Source of the DNA: Microvirga sp052115485
GTDB lineage: Bacteria; Pseudomonadota; Alphaproteobacteria; Rhizobiales; Beijerinckiaceae
Direction of reading: 5' to 3'
NCBI RefSeq assembly: GCF_052115485.1
Contig: NZ_JBFRGU010000007.1
Coordinates: 1 to 64,000 of the forward strand
Length of the DNA: 64,000 nucleotides
Shown piece after piece: positions 33,869 to 43,559 of this stretch. The stretch's first letter is position 1. The number at the start of each line of letters is the position of its first letter. Below the pieces are notes generated by a model. It was not told the DNA's origin. It saw nothing but the letters and a program-made list of their open reading frames with translations, and did not search any database. A program made the position numbers and the translations under genes.

Positions 33869-35242
33869 ATGGAAGATACTCCCCTCGCCCCAGAAGCAGG
33901 ACTGGATCCTGCCGCCCTTGCAGCCGAATTGGCTGACGAGCACATCGCCGACATTGTCGAGGCGCTCAACGATCAGGAGCCCGGGACCGCCTCGGACGTG
34001 CTTTCTCTTCTTCCGCATGAGCGGGCGGTTGAGGTACTCGACCAACCGGAATTAGACGCGTCGGCGGAATTGATCGGGCGCCTCCCCATTGAGCAGGCCG
34101 CCGCCCTCCTGGCCGGCATGTCGTCCGACCGCGCAGCCGACTTGTTCCGCCAGCTCGAGGAGCCCGCGCGGTCACACCTCCTTGCGCACCTCGATCCGGA
34201 AACGAAGGCGTCGCTCAAACAGCTTCTGGCGTTTCCCTTGAATACAGCCGGTAGTTTGATGACGACGGAATTCGTGAGCGTTCCCGCAAGCTGGACGGTC
34301 GAGCAGACCCTGCAGCATATTCGCGCTGTCGAGCGTACGCGCGAGACCATCTACGCGATCTACGTTCTCGATCCCATCACCAGAACCCTGCAACAGGCGG
34401 TGAGCCTGCGGCGCCTGATCACGGGAGAGCCTGACGCGCCTATCCTATCCGTTGCACGGACCCTAAGCCCCATCACGACGACACCTCTCACCGATCGTGA
34501 GGATCTCGCTCGGCTGATTTCCAAATACAATCTTCTTGCGGTGCCCGTTGTCGACGAGGCCGGACATGTTCTCGGAATTGTGACGGTAGACGACATCATC
34601 GACGCCATCGTGGAAGAGAGCACAGAGGACGTGCAGAAGTTTGGTGGTGTCGAGGCATTTACGAAACCCTATATGGATATCAGCTTTCCCGAAATGATCA
34701 GGAAGCGTGGTGGTTGGCTGTGCGCACTGTTTCTCGGTGAGATGCTGACGGCAAGCGCAATGCAGTATTTTGAAGACGAGATCTCGCGTGCCGTCGTTCT
34801 CGCGCTCTTCATTCCGCTGATCATGAGTTCGGGCGGCAACTCCGGCTCACAATCCACGTCCCTGCTCATCCGCGCTCTCGCTCTGCGCGACATCCATCTT
34901 CACGACTGGTGGCGCGTTGCGTTGCGTGAAATTCCTTCGGGCATCACACTGGGTTTCATCCTCGGCGTCATCGCCATCATCCGGATCTCGCTCTGGCAGA
35001 AATTGGGATTCTTCGACTATGGCGAGCACTGGGTTCTTGTCGCGTTGACTGTCGGCACCGCACTCATCGGCATCGTGACGTTCGGCTCCCTGGCAGGCGC
35101 CATGTTGCCTTTCATTCTGCAACGCCTCGGGTTCGATCCCGCCAGTGCCTCAGCGCCCTTTGTCGCCACTCTTGTCGATGTCACGGGGCTCGTGATCTAC
35201 TTTACGGTCGCCGTGATGTTCTTGAGCGGCACGTTGCTCTGA
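33869..35242 (+). CDS. mgtE: Magnesium transporter MgtE
   Basis: A 457-residue protein. The N-terminal superhelical MgtE_N domain (LADEHIADIVEALNDQEPGT to about 135) is followed by two CBS domains (about 140-260) and five membrane helices with MSSGGNSGSQSTSLLIRALA, the conserved MgtE pore motif. It imports Mg2+ and closes when cytosolic Mg2+ fills the CBS region. Length is normal. Confidence 0.96.
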   Translation: MEDTPLAPEAGLDPAALAAELADEHIADIVEALNDQEPGTASDVLSLLPHERAVEVLDQPELDASAELIGRLPIEQAAALLAGMSSDRAADLFRQLEEPARSHLLAHLDPETKASLKQLLAFPLNTAGSLMTTEFVSVPASWTVEQTLQHIRAVERTRETIYAIYVLDPITRTLQQAVSLRRLITGEPDAPILSVARTLSPITTTPLTDREDLARLISKYNLLAVPVVDEAGHVLGIVTVDDIIDAIVEESTEDVQKFGGVEAFTKPYMDISFPEMIRKRGGWLCALFLGEMLTASAMQYFEDEISRAVVLALFIPLIMSSGGNSGSQSTSLLIRALALRDIHLHDWWRVALREIPSGITLGFILGVIAIIRISLWQKLGFFDYGEHWVLVALTVGTALIGIVTFGSLAGAMLPFILQRLGFDPASASAPFVATLVDVTGLVIYFTVAVMFLSGTLL

Positions 35243-35301
35243 GAAGCGAACCAATGAGGGTTGTGTGACCCTCGGCTCAAACTATTCGCGGGGAGAATGA
35301 T

Positions 35302-35439
35302 ATGAAGCCAGAACAAGCCTCACTCACTGAAGAGAGGATATCGAACCTGTCCGCGATGGAGGGGTCGTCTATGTCGCAGCAGGACTCGGCCTTGCGGCCG
35401 CAGCGACAGAACCGCGCCCCAGCCTACCCCTGGCGCTAG
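35302..35439 (+). CDS. Possible 45-residue small protein
   Basis: MKPEQASLTEERISNLSAME and onward, ending APAYPWR. It has a good GGGAGA site five bases before the ATG. No family recognised, and coding bias cannot be judged at this length. The remaining bases of the 35243-35568 gap show nothing else. Confidence 0.3.
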   Translation: MKPEQASLTEERISNLSAMEGSSMSQQDSALRPQRQNRAPAYPWR

Positions 35440-35568
35440 CGGCTCATATCTCGCGTGGCGCGGTTGCAAAGGCGACTGTCCGATTAAGGCTGCGTTGTTC
35501 GGCGCACTACGGAGACGCCGAGAATAGCCCGGCACGATTAAGCGCGAGCGGATCTCGGCGTCTACCGA

Positions 35569-35832
35569 CTAGATTGTCGTAGAGCTGCGGCCGGCGATAA
35601 GCCCCCAGACGAAGAGCACGATCACCGAGCCGACGATGGCTCCAATGAACCCTGCGCCCTCACCCGCCGTGTACCAGCCCAATGCCTGACCGAGATAGGT
35701 CGCGACAAAGGCGCCCACGATGCCGAGGATCGTGGTCAAGATGAAGCCGGACGGCTCCCGATCTCCCGGCATGATGAATTTCGCAATGACGCCAGCGACG
35801 AAACCGATGATAATGGTCCAGATGATGCCCAT
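35569..35832 (-). CDS. GlsB/YeaQ/YmgE family stress membrane protein
   Basis: An 87-residue, three-helix protein starting MGIIWTIIIGFVAGVIAKFI, with MPGDREPSGFILTTILGIVG, the signature of the transglycosylase-associated (GlsB) family. Often induced by envelope or general stress. Monocistronic, on the minus strand. Confidence 0.92.
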   Translation of the reverse strand: MGIIWTIIIGFVAGVIAKFIMPGDREPSGFILTTILGIVGAFVATYLGQALGWYTAGEGAGFIGAIVGSVIVLFVWGLIAGRSSTTI

Positions 35833-36224
35833 GATAGAACCTCGCTCATGTTCTCACAGAGACAACGCGGGGGGGCTGCCAAGGTTGCAATGAATAAATT
35901 AGCTTACAGCCCAAGTCGACCATCGATTGCTACGCTTTCGGACGTTTTCGATGACGAGGAGAATACAACGAGAAGGCGCCCTAGCAAGGGCTCGACGTAT
36001 CTTTTCAGCCTCAATCCCCGTTTCGCTAACGCCGACGACAATATAGCCCATGGTTTAAATCCGCCACTAAGCGGATAGATGGCAAACGAAACCAAAAGCC
36101 CTTCTTCAAATGGAGCGACGGGATAGCCTTATGAAGGCTCTCTTATAGCGGGTCGCAACCAGCGTAGAAATGGTCTGTTAGAATCGTACGGACCCCGGTC
36201 AGGATTCGGTATCGCCCTCAGCTA
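35833..36224. other. Non-coding stretch before the polysaccharide locus
   Basis: I see no gene here. The DNA becomes AT-richer towards the right. It leads into the broken methyltransferase and IS fragments, so it may be decayed sequence. Confidence 0.4.
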
Positions 36225-36340
36225 GGGGTTCCGACATGTTGACGAATTTCCTGGTGGATGAACCTGTAGAAGAGCGAACTGCCCCGAGTAATCTTGGGCT
36301 CAACCATAACGATCCGTCCACCAGGCCGTAAGACGCGAGC
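36225..36340 (-). pseudogene. Methyltransferase fragment
   Basis: The minus strand reads ARVLRPGGRIVMVEPKITRG, then SSLFYRFIHQE. This is the block after motif III of class I SAM methyltransferases common in polysaccharide clusters (VLRPGG..VMVEP). Both ends of the gene are missing. It abuts an IS3-type orfA start in the same frame. Confidence 0.6.
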
Positions 36341-36453
36341 GCCTTCGCGCAAAATCCTGATAATCTACTCTTCCGTAAACCGTGATCGCTTCATGATCCG
36401 TCCCTTAAAAAGACCGGACTATATTCTCTTGAAAGAATCTCAGGGGCAGGTCA
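36341..36453 (-). mobile_element. Left end of an IS3-family element, truncated
   Basis: TGACCTGCCCC at 36453-36443 resembles an IS3-family terminal repeat. About 50 bases later an ATG at 36394 opens MKRSRFTEE, stop, IIRILREG. This is the standard start of IS3-group orfA proteins (MKRSRFTEEQIIGIL) with the Gln codon changed to TAG. After 18 codons the transposase sequence ends abruptly in methyltransferase sequence. Only the left tip survives. Confidence 0.65.
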
Positions 36454-36922
36454 ATATCAGCCATCTACATCCCAGCAACATCATCTTCTGGACCTGATTA
36501 AATCAAGTGTAGCATTCGTCGCAAGAGTTCCGGGCACCGCGCCCAGCTTCAATCGCAGCGCCAAACAAGAATGCGATGAAGAGCTCAACATCCACATCTC
36601 ATCACGAAGAAAATTCCCGCCATACAACGCAGTTTAAATCATGCCTTTTAATTTCAAAAAACTATAAGCTCCTATCATAATCTGAATTTCTTAATTTTAT
36701 TTTGGCCAATATGAAAAGAACATTACTAAAGTATCTTCATAAATTCTAAGCTTATAAAAAATTTACCTGTATTTACAAAATCGACACCATATTTTAACTC
36801 GAAATTTTTGCTTCCACGCACCGCCAAGCCCTTCAGGCGTACAATAGCGCCACATCTGACGATAGCAGTGACTCCTGGCAACGCATCATGTTAGAAACTT
36901 CGGTTGTGTGCTCCCTTAAAAA
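36454..36922. other. AT-rich gap before the glycosyltransferase genes
   Basis: No credible gene. Bases 36640-36800 are markedly AT-rich. It probably carries the promoter for the plus-strand glycosyltransferase genes and marks the edge of an acquired segment. Confidence 0.45.
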
Positions 36923-39043
36923 ATGGCGATGACGAGAATGCCTTCGATTGATGTTTCGCTCATTCTAACTTTGCACCGGGAAGGGCGATACGTCCGTCGC
37001 AGTTTGGCATCCCTGGCTGAGGCGGCGACCTACGCCCGCGCCATTGGAATTACAACCGAGCTTGTGGCGGTGTTTGACTGTGCCGATGAGGCTACCCAGA
37101 GCGCCTTCAAAAGCTTCGACTTGTCTGCCTTCGCTACCGTTAATGTGCTTCGTGTTTCCAACGGTTCTCTCGGGCCTTCGCGAAATGATGGGTGCGCGGC
37201 GGCCTCTGGCACCTATTTGGCCACGGCAGACGCCGATGACCTAGTCTCTTTCAATTACATCGAACGCATGTTCTTTCATGCGGAGCGTGCCGGTCATAAG
37301 ACCATTCTCGTCCCGCAGTTCCTGTTAGCTTTTGGGACAACCTACCACATAGCGGAATATTCGGATTTGGCGGATATCTCCCCGCTCTCCCTGATCAAGG
37401 ATCACCCATACCTCTCCAGGGTCTTTTTCCATCGTTCTCTCTTTGATGAATTGAAGTATCAAGATGCGCGCCTAACCAAAGGGTATGCATACGAAGATTG
37501 GCACTTCAACTGCAGTGCCATAGCCTTGGGTTACACGTTCAACGCGGCTCAAGAGGTCGTTCTTTTTTATCGTCAACGAAAAGGCGGCCTTTTAAACCAG
37601 GCCAATTCGATCTCGACTCGCCAAATTGCGCCATCAATACTATTCCAAGCTGAATATTATCTACCTCAGTGCGCGCCTCACGCTGAGCGCTTTAGGCGCG
37701 AGGGAGATTGGCGAACCGATATCAAACCACTTGGAAAAGCCATTCTTGATAATCCGGTCTTTCAAGAGCTCATGCTCGCAGCAAATGCGATCGATCCCGC
37801 CATTGAGATCGAGTGCTTTAGGGACGCGGTTTATTTTAACTATCTGTCCTCGGACATCGGCGTTGGCACCGCATATGCGCAACTCTGCCAACTCGTGGGA
37901 GATCGCAAATTTGACGAAGTCTTTCTTCTACCGTTTCTGACCGTCGGAGGAGCAGACCGATACATTTTGAACGTCATGCACGAACTGGTTGCGCTGAGGC
38001 CCGACGCATCGATTCTCGTGCTATTTGGCGAGCCATTCGAGCGTTATGGATGGCTTGACGAACTGCCTAAGGGAACACTTCACATCAATCTACCGGCTTT
38101 ATTCCCCAATCTGGGTGATGAGGATCGTGAACTCATCTGCTTCAAGCTGTTGCAAGCGTCCGCTCCGAACGCGCGCATACACGTTAAGTCCAGCTCGTTC
38201 GGTCAAAAATTCTTTGCGCGTTTCGCGCCCGTTCTGAAACAGAACGACCCAGTATATTATCGCTTCTCAGATGGTCGAAATTTTTATGACGCGTTTTCGT
38301 TTGTCGAGCCCTCCGCTTTCCACTTTGTCTCGGAGCACATCGAATTCCTCGACAAGATTGTCTGCGACAATGCAGGGATCTCTGTCTCCGATCAGAACCG
38401 AATACGTATTGCGCCTGAAAAATGGCAGCTTATGTATGCGAAACTCGATATCAAGAAAGAACTCAACGTCGCTCAGTTGGAAGCTTCAAACGCGTCCTTG
38501 TCCTTGCTCTGGTTGTCGCGCCTAGATCGAGAGAAGCGCCCGAGCCTTCTTTTGAAAATCGCGAAGCTTCTAGCCAAGCGTTTACCTGATGTCCGCATTG
38601 ACTTGTTCGGCAGCGCAACACTTGACGATCTAGATGCAACTAGCCTTTTCGATCAGCCAAACGTTCACTATCATGGCAAATTTGAAAGCTTCGAGGACGT
38701 TCAAGCTGGGAACTACTTTTGTTTCTTGTACACTTCGCTTTTCGATGGCATGCCGACTGTTCTGCTAGAAATGGCTGAGGCTGGTTGCCCCATTATCGCC
38801 CCTTCGGTTGGCGGGGTCCCGGAACTGATTCACGATCGCGAAACCGGGGTTCTAATCACTTGCGCGGGAAACGACGATGTTGACGCAGAACTTTACGTTG
38901 CCGCCGTCGAAACTCTCTATGCCGAGCCACACCTTCGAAAGAAATGTGCCGTTCAAGCATTCGCGCTCGTTGAGGAGCGTCACTCGGCGAAGAACTATAG
39001 TTCCGCAGCTGCAATGATTTTTGGTTCAAAAACGGGAAGCTAG
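36923..39043 (+). CDS. Two-domain glycosyltransferase (GT2 + GT4)
   Basis: A 706-residue cytoplasmic protein. Residues 8-230 form a GT2 domain (VSLILTLHREGRYVRRSLAS; DxD-type TADADDLVS; acceptor-region GYAYEDWHFNCSAIALG). From about 335 a GT4 fold begins (LLPFLTVGGADRYILNVMHE), ending with LLEMAEAGCPIIAPSVGGVP. It may add two sugars in sequence to a surface polysaccharide. Lower-GC codon use than the flanks suggests acquisition. Related to the products at 39108 and 45045. Confidence 0.85.
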   Translation: MAMTRMPSIDVSLILTLHREGRYVRRSLASLAEAATYARAIGITTELVAVFDCADEATQSAFKSFDLSAFATVNVLRVSNGSLGPSRNDGCAAASGTYLATADADDLVSFNYIERMFFHAERAGHKTILVPQFLLAFGTTYHIAEYSDLADISPLSLIKDHPYLSRVFFHRSLFDELKYQDARLTKGYAYEDWHFNCSAIALGYTFNAAQEVVLFYRQRKGGLLNQANSISTRQIAPSILFQAEYYLPQCAPHAERFRREGDWRTDIKPLGKAILDNPVFQELMLAANAIDPAIEIECFRDAVYFNYLSSDIGVGTAYAQLCQLVGDRKFDEVFLLPFLTVGGADRYILNVMHELVALRPDASILVLFGEPFERYGWLDELPKGTLHINLPALFPNLGDEDRELICFKLLQASAPNARIHVKSSSFGQKFFARFAPVLKQNDPVYYRFSDGRNFYDAFSFVEPSAFHFVSEHIEFLDKIVCDNAGISVSDQNRIRIAPEKWQLMYAKLDIKKELNVAQLEASNASLSLLWLSRLDREKRPSLLLKIAKLLAKRLPDVRIDLFGSATLDDLDATSLFDQPNVHYHGKFESFEDVQAGNYFCFLYTSLFDGMPTVLLEMAEAGCPIIAPSVGGVPELIHDRETGVLITCAGNDDVDAELYVAAVETLYAEPHLRKKCAVQAFALVEERHSAKNYSSAAAMIFGSKTGS

Positions 39044-39107
39044 GCAACTAGAACCGTTCAATTGCAATTTCGCCGTCACCTAGAATAGCAGAGATTGAAT
39101 ATCGCCT

Positions 39108-40604
39108 ATGCCAAACATCGATGTGTCTATCATCCTGACATTTCATAGAGAAGGCAAATACGTCGCTAGGACGCTCATGGCTCTTTCCGAAGCGGCGGAC
39201 TTTGCGAGATCTCAGGGTATTGGGGTAGAACTCGTCGCGGTACTCGATCGCACAGACTCTGCGACCAAAAGTGCGTTCGAGAATTCCGACCTCGCTGCGT
39301 TTGCGGCCGTGCAGGCGCTCTATGTCGACCTAGGTTCGGTGAGTTTAGCTCGCAACGAAGGTTGCTCCGTGGCCAGGGGGCGATATTTCGAGATCGCAGA
39401 TGGTGACGATATCATACCCTTCTCGAACATAGCTCGCATGTACTTTGAAGCGGAGCGCCTCGGAGAGCAGGCGATTATAGTGCCTCAAATATTGATGGGC
39501 TTTGGAAAAAACTATCATGTTGTAGAGTATTTCAATCAAGATGAAATTTTTGCTCCCGCTTTGATTAAGTACCATCTTTTTACATCAAAGATTTTTTTCC
39601 CCCGGTCACTCTTTGAGGTACTTCAATACAAAGACGTACCTCTTTCAAATGGATACGCCTACGAAGATTGGCACTTCAACTGTGAAGCGATAGGTCTTGG
39701 ATTCAAGTTCAAAGTAGCAGAGAACACAATTCTCTTTTACCGACAAAGACAAAACAGCCGAAATCACGAAGCTGATCGTATTTCGGCTCGGCAAATCCCG
39801 CCGTCACGTCTATTTACGCCGAAGACGTATTTGCGGATATTCAATGACGCTATTTCTCAATTTAAAGAATCAGCTGAGCTTTATCGATCTGGAAGCTCGA
39901 AGATTCGTGGAAAAAAAATACTTGAAGATCAAGACATTCGCCTCGCCATGAGCCGCGCGAACGCTATAGAGCCCGCAATTGAGCTCGGGCGTTATTACTG
40001 GGATTGCCAAGGATATTTCTCAACAATACATGTCCCACCTGAAATCGGCGTTGACTATTACACGTTATGCGAGCTCGTGGGAGCGGATACATTTACTGAA
40101 GTCGTTTTTTTGCCAGATCGACTCAAAAATCTGCAGGACACGGCAATTTTTGCTCCGCTTAGAGACAGTAAAGATGCTACCTCAAACAGTCGTATCCTCG
40201 TATTTTTCGAGTCCTCCAGCATCGCACCGGAATGGGTCGAAAATCTACCTCCCTTTGTAACCCCTATCAATCTTCGAGTTTTATTTCCAAAACAAAGCAG
40301 CGAAGATCTTGAGCTCATGTGTCTGAAGATCATTCAATCATGCGCTCCCTCCGCTCGTCTTCATGTATCTTCGATGGGCTTCGCTGGTAATTTTGTTACT
40401 CGCTTTTCCGCCTTGCTCAACGAATTCAAAATAATCTACTATCAATTGATCCAGGAACTTAAGTCGGACTCTATGCTTCCGTTCGTTGAGCCTACAGAGT
40501 TTACATTTGTGGCAGAGAATCTGGAGATCTTCGATTCCATTGTTGGGCCAAATGGCAACCTTCAAGCTCTTGATCGGCGTCTGATGCTGGGATACGGGCA
40601 GTAG
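39108..40604 (+). CDS. GT2 glycosyltransferase with decayed GT4 half
   Basis: A 498-residue paralogue of the preceding protein. The GT2 domain is intact (SIILTFHREGKYVARTLMAL; EIADGDDIIP; GYAYEDWHFNCEAIGLG; LFYRQRQ). The following part aligns with the first half of the neighbour's GT4 domain (APSARLHVSSMGFAGNFVTR) but lacks the GGADR loop and stops at the point where the nucleotide-binding half should begin. Probably one active site remains. Follows by 64 nt. Confidence 0.82.
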   Translation: MPNIDVSIILTFHREGKYVARTLMALSEAADFARSQGIGVELVAVLDRTDSATKSAFENSDLAAFAAVQALYVDLGSVSLARNEGCSVARGRYFEIADGDDIIPFSNIARMYFEAERLGEQAIIVPQILMGFGKNYHVVEYFNQDEIFAPALIKYHLFTSKIFFPRSLFEVLQYKDVPLSNGYAYEDWHFNCEAIGLGFKFKVAENTILFYRQRQNSRNHEADRISARQIPPSRLFTPKTYLRIFNDAISQFKESAELYRSGSSKIRGKKILEDQDIRLAMSRANAIEPAIELGRYYWDCQGYFSTIHVPPEIGVDYYTLCELVGADTFTEVVFLPDRLKNLQDTAIFAPLRDSKDATSNSRILVFFESSSIAPEWVENLPPFVTPINLRVLFPKQSSEDLELMCLKIIQSCAPSARLHVSSMGFAGNFVTRFSALLNEFKIIYYQLIQELKSDSMLPFVEPTEFTFVAENLEIFDSIVGPNGNLQALDRRLMLGYGQ

Positions 40605-40633
40605 CTCGGTAGAAGCGTTGCAAAAATCACATT

Positions 40634-41815
40634 GTGCGCCCTAGTGCTTTAGATGCGCCAGCTTATGAGACGAGAATGTCTGACGAACGTATCCATTTTG
40701 AAGGGGCGTCCTCCGCGTACAACGCAATGTTGGCCGCAGAGCACGTTGCACGCTATTATTGCGTGCGAGATTTGTGCCGGGGCAAGCGGGTGCTGGACGT
40801 CGCTTGCGGAGAAGGCTATGGCAGCTTTCTACTGGCAGAGTGGGGAGCTGCTGAAGTTGTTGGAGTTGATATTTCCTCCGAGGCCGTAGCAACTGCTGAG
40901 CGGGTGTTTGGCAGAGAAAATATTTCCTTCGTGCAAGGAGATGCCTGCAAGTTGCACGATACGCTGCGCGATGCAGATCCTTTCGACCTCATTGTGTCCT
41001 TTGAAACTTTGGAGCACGTGCCCGACGTGGGGGGCCTCCTCTCGGGGTTCCTACAATTCCGCACAGAGAATGGTGCTATAGTTGTCAGTTGCCCCAATGA
41101 TCAGGTTGAGGAGACGAAAAATCCTTATCATTTGGGTATCTATACTTTCGACGAATTACAGAAAATTACGACGAGCATTCTTGGTCCTGCTACACAGTGG
41201 CTCTTTGGCACCCCAACCCAAGGCTACATGCTTTATCCTGCCGGCCACGCGCAGATGGAGAATGTTTCTGGGCATATGTCTTTGGCACTGCAGTGCGCTG
41301 AGATTGAGGCTAGCGCAGCCGTACCAGCCCAATCAAATATCGCACCAAATAAAGAGAGTTGCCGTTTTTTCATAGGGGCTTGGGGTACAAAGCTGCCTCA
41401 TACAGCCATTGTCGCCCCGCTGTCATTCCACGCCTTCATGGAACCTTGGCTTGCTATAACTTTCTTTAAGGAACAAAATAGTTTTTTACTTGAACGGAGT
41501 GAAGCGAAGGACAAAGCCGAAAAAGAACTCGCGAATGTGCGGAGAAGAGGTTTGTTTTACGCCCGCCAAGCAAACATTTTGCGCGACCAAATTGAACAGA
41601 TCAGAGATGAGTACGCGACAGGCATCGATGTACTGCGCAATGAATATAACGCTCAATCCGATGAGTTGACGCGATGGTACGAGTTTCAACAGTCCCGCTC
41701 GTATAAGGCATCTCAACTTTATCAACGCGTTCTTAAATCGCGTGGCCTTGGTTCGGCCTTGAGGCTAGCGCGTAGAATTGCAGCAAAACTTGTGCGCTCT
41801 TTTCGTCCTTGTTAG
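40634..41815 (+). CDS. SAM methyltransferase with C-terminal coiled coil
   Basis: A 393-residue protein. The methyltransferase core has VLDVACGEGYGSFLLAEWGA, VVGVDISSEAVATAER and LIVSFETLEHVPDVGGLLSG. After about residue 285 comes a coiled coil of some 55 residues (AEKELANVRRRGLFYARQAN, QIEQIRDEYATGIDVLRNEY) and a basic amphipathic tail (ALRLARRIAAKLVRSFR). Start is GTG at 40634; an ATG at 40676 (MSDERIHFEG) is possible. Likely acts in polysaccharide modification or chain termination. Confidence 0.82.
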   Translation: MRPSALDAPAYETRMSDERIHFEGASSAYNAMLAAEHVARYYCVRDLCRGKRVLDVACGEGYGSFLLAEWGAAEVVGVDISSEAVATAERVFGRENISFVQGDACKLHDTLRDADPFDLIVSFETLEHVPDVGGLLSGFLQFRTENGAIVVSCPNDQVEETKNPYHLGIYTFDELQKITTSILGPATQWLFGTPTQGYMLYPAGHAQMENVSGHMSLALQCAEIEASAAVPAQSNIAPNKESCRFFIGAWGTKLPHTAIVAPLSFHAFMEPWLAITFFKEQNSFLLERSEAKDKAEKELANVRRRGLFYARQANILRDQIEQIRDEYATGIDVLRNEYNAQSDELTRWYEFQQSRSYKASQLYQRVLKSRGLGSALRLARRIAAKLVRSFRPC

Positions 41816-41879
41816 AAGCAGGTAGGTATCTAATATCAAGCAATAATTTCTAACTTTAGAGGATGCAGTTTTGCGTCTG

Positions 41880-42803
41880 CTATTTTAAATTTCTTTTTCT
41901 GGCCTCGCTCAAAATTCCAAAAAGGACATCTTCAAAGCGAGGCAAAGATGGTGAGAGTCCCAAGCTTCTAATCTTAGTCGGATCACCGATGAAGCGCCTG
42001 AGTGGGTTCGTCCCATGGCTTGCTCGTGATTGCATGATTTTGACCGGTATCCCGGAAATTCGAACAAGAGCATCCGTCAATTCAGCTAGGTTCAAGCCGT
42101 AACCAGAGCAAACATTGACCACGTTTCCACTGATGCGAGAAGTAAAGGCCAAATCAACAATGAGACGCGTGGCCTCGGTTACATCCAGAAAATCGCGCTC
42201 ACTATCCAAGTCGCCGGTTCGCAGAATTCCGCCAGCATTTCCCATACCGGCAATTTGGGCAGCAAAACTACCGAGCGCCAAATGCTCCGGCATGCCGGGT
42301 CCGATAATATTGAACAGGCGCGCAACGACGACCGGAACTCCCTTCTCAAAAGCCGCCAATCCGTGATGCGTCTGTGCTAACTTCGTGATGCCATACGGAG
42401 TAGCCGGTCTGCAGGGCCAATCCTCCGAGACGGGGAATTTATCTGGAGGAACGTAGCCATACTCTGCTGCACTACCCGCCAAAACAACGACAGGAGGGGA
42501 TGGCAACTTCTCGGCCGCTTGCAGAAGATTTGCTGCGTAGATAACGTTGGCGCGATAAAGATCTGCGACAGACGGAGCGGACGTTCGCCCCGCCAAGTGA
42601 AATACCATCGTAGGTGAGGCACTCTGTAGAACCTCAAAAATATCAGTTACCTCGGCGCCGCCCGCAAGCACGACCTGCTGCGTCGCGCAACAAACAACGT
42701 CCTCCCGTCGATTGACCGCCAGCGTCTCGACGCCCCGCTGATGAAGCTCAACAAGAAGATGCCGCCCGAAAAAGCCGCTCGCTCCAGTAACGACTGCGCG
42801 CAT
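41880..42803 (-). CDS. NAD-dependent sugar epimerase/reductase
   Basis: A 307-residue extended SDR starting MRAVVTGASGFFGRHLLVEL. The NAD motif is GASGFFG, the catalytic set Ser in VLAGSAAEYG and YGITK. It resembles GDP-4-keto-6-deoxymannose reductases and UDP-sugar epimerases; the exact reaction is unclear. The frame extends to 42836, but the ATG at 42803 gives the family start 4 nt after the upstream stop. Confidence 0.8.
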   Translation of the reverse strand: MRAVVTGASGFFGRHLLVELHQRGVETLAVNRREDVVCCATQQVVLAGGAEVTDIFEVLQSASPTMVFHLAGRTSAPSVADLYRANVIYAANLLQAAEKLPSPPVVVLAGSAAEYGYVPPDKFPVSEDWPCRPATPYGITKLAQTHHGLAAFEKGVPVVVARLFNIIGPGMPEHLALGSFAAQIAGMGNAGGILRTGDLDSERDFLDVTEATRLIVDLAFTSRISGNVVNVCSGYGLNLAELTDALVRISGIPVKIMQSRASHGTNPLRRFIGDPTKIRSLGLSPSLPRFEDVLFGILSEARKRNLK

Positions 42804-42807
42804 CGAT

Positions 42808-43524
42808 TCACTCGGGTAGGAAGAGTTGCCGCTCATCGGCGAACATCTTTTGCGCCTGAGCGTAATCGTCAGGTCGACCTATATCCAGCCAAAAGCAATT
42901 TTCTTGCTTGTAACACTGAACATGCTTTTGCCCTGCGACTAGGATCTTCACGAGATCAGGCATATCAAGATGTACGTTTGGTCGGAGGTAGGGCCGTACA
43001 GATGAGGGTTTGAGCACATAGAGCCCCATACTCACCAGATGTTTGTATGTGGGCTTTTCACGGTAGCCGACAAGACGCATCTGTTCGTCTGTCTCAACCA
43101 AGCCGAAATCGATCCTAATTTCTCTTTCGTACAATCCGACGGAAGCGTCGGCGCCTGTTTCATGATGGGTCGCGACCATACGACCGATATCCAACGTCGT
43201 CAGCAGGTCTCCATTGGTGACGATAAAGTTGTCATCGATCTGGTCGATGATGGCCCCCAGGGGGCCAGCCGTCCCCAAGGGCGAATCCTCAAGGCTGTAG
43301 TCGATCTTAAGACCGAACCTTGATCCGTCGCCGCAAAACGCCCGGATGAGATGATGCAGGTGATTGACGGCGAGAATCACTTCGGTGACGCCGGCGCTGC
43401 GCAGTTGATGAAGAAGAAGCTCGATTACAGGCATATCGCCGAGCGGCATCAACGGCTTCGGAAATACTGCAGTGTACGGTTGGAGGCGGGTTCCCTTGCC
43501 CCCCGCCATAACGACAGCCTTCAT
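42808..43524 (-). CDS. Sugar-1-phosphate nucleotidyltransferase
   Basis: A 238-residue NTP-transferase. The nucleotide loop is VVMAGGKGTRLQPYTAVFPK, then SPLGTAGPLGAI and FIVTNGDLL, with a C-terminal DIGRPDDY motif. It makes an NDP-sugar; similar proteins transfer guanylyl or cytidylyl groups in heptose or legionaminic-type pathways. CBS domains of the PtmE type are absent. Confidence 0.85.
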   Translation of the reverse strand: MKAVVMAGGKGTRLQPYTAVFPKPLMPLGDMPVIELLLHQLRSAGVTEVILAVNHLHHLIRAFCGDGSRFGLKIDYSLEDSPLGTAGPLGAIIDQIDDNFIVTNGDLLTTLDIGRMVATHHETGADASVGLYEREIRIDFGLVETDEQMRLVGYREKPTYKHLVSMGLYVLKPSSVRPYLRPNVHLDMPDLVKILVAGQKHVQCYKQENCFWLDIGRPDDYAQAQKMFADERQLFLPE

Positions 43525-43559
43525 GATTGGACCACCCTAATTCAAAAATGTCTGGCCGC

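Noticed and set aside
36294..36497. 67-residue plus-strand ORF near the IS fragment
   Set aside because: It is antisense to the IS3 and methyltransferase remnants, which explain the sequence better.
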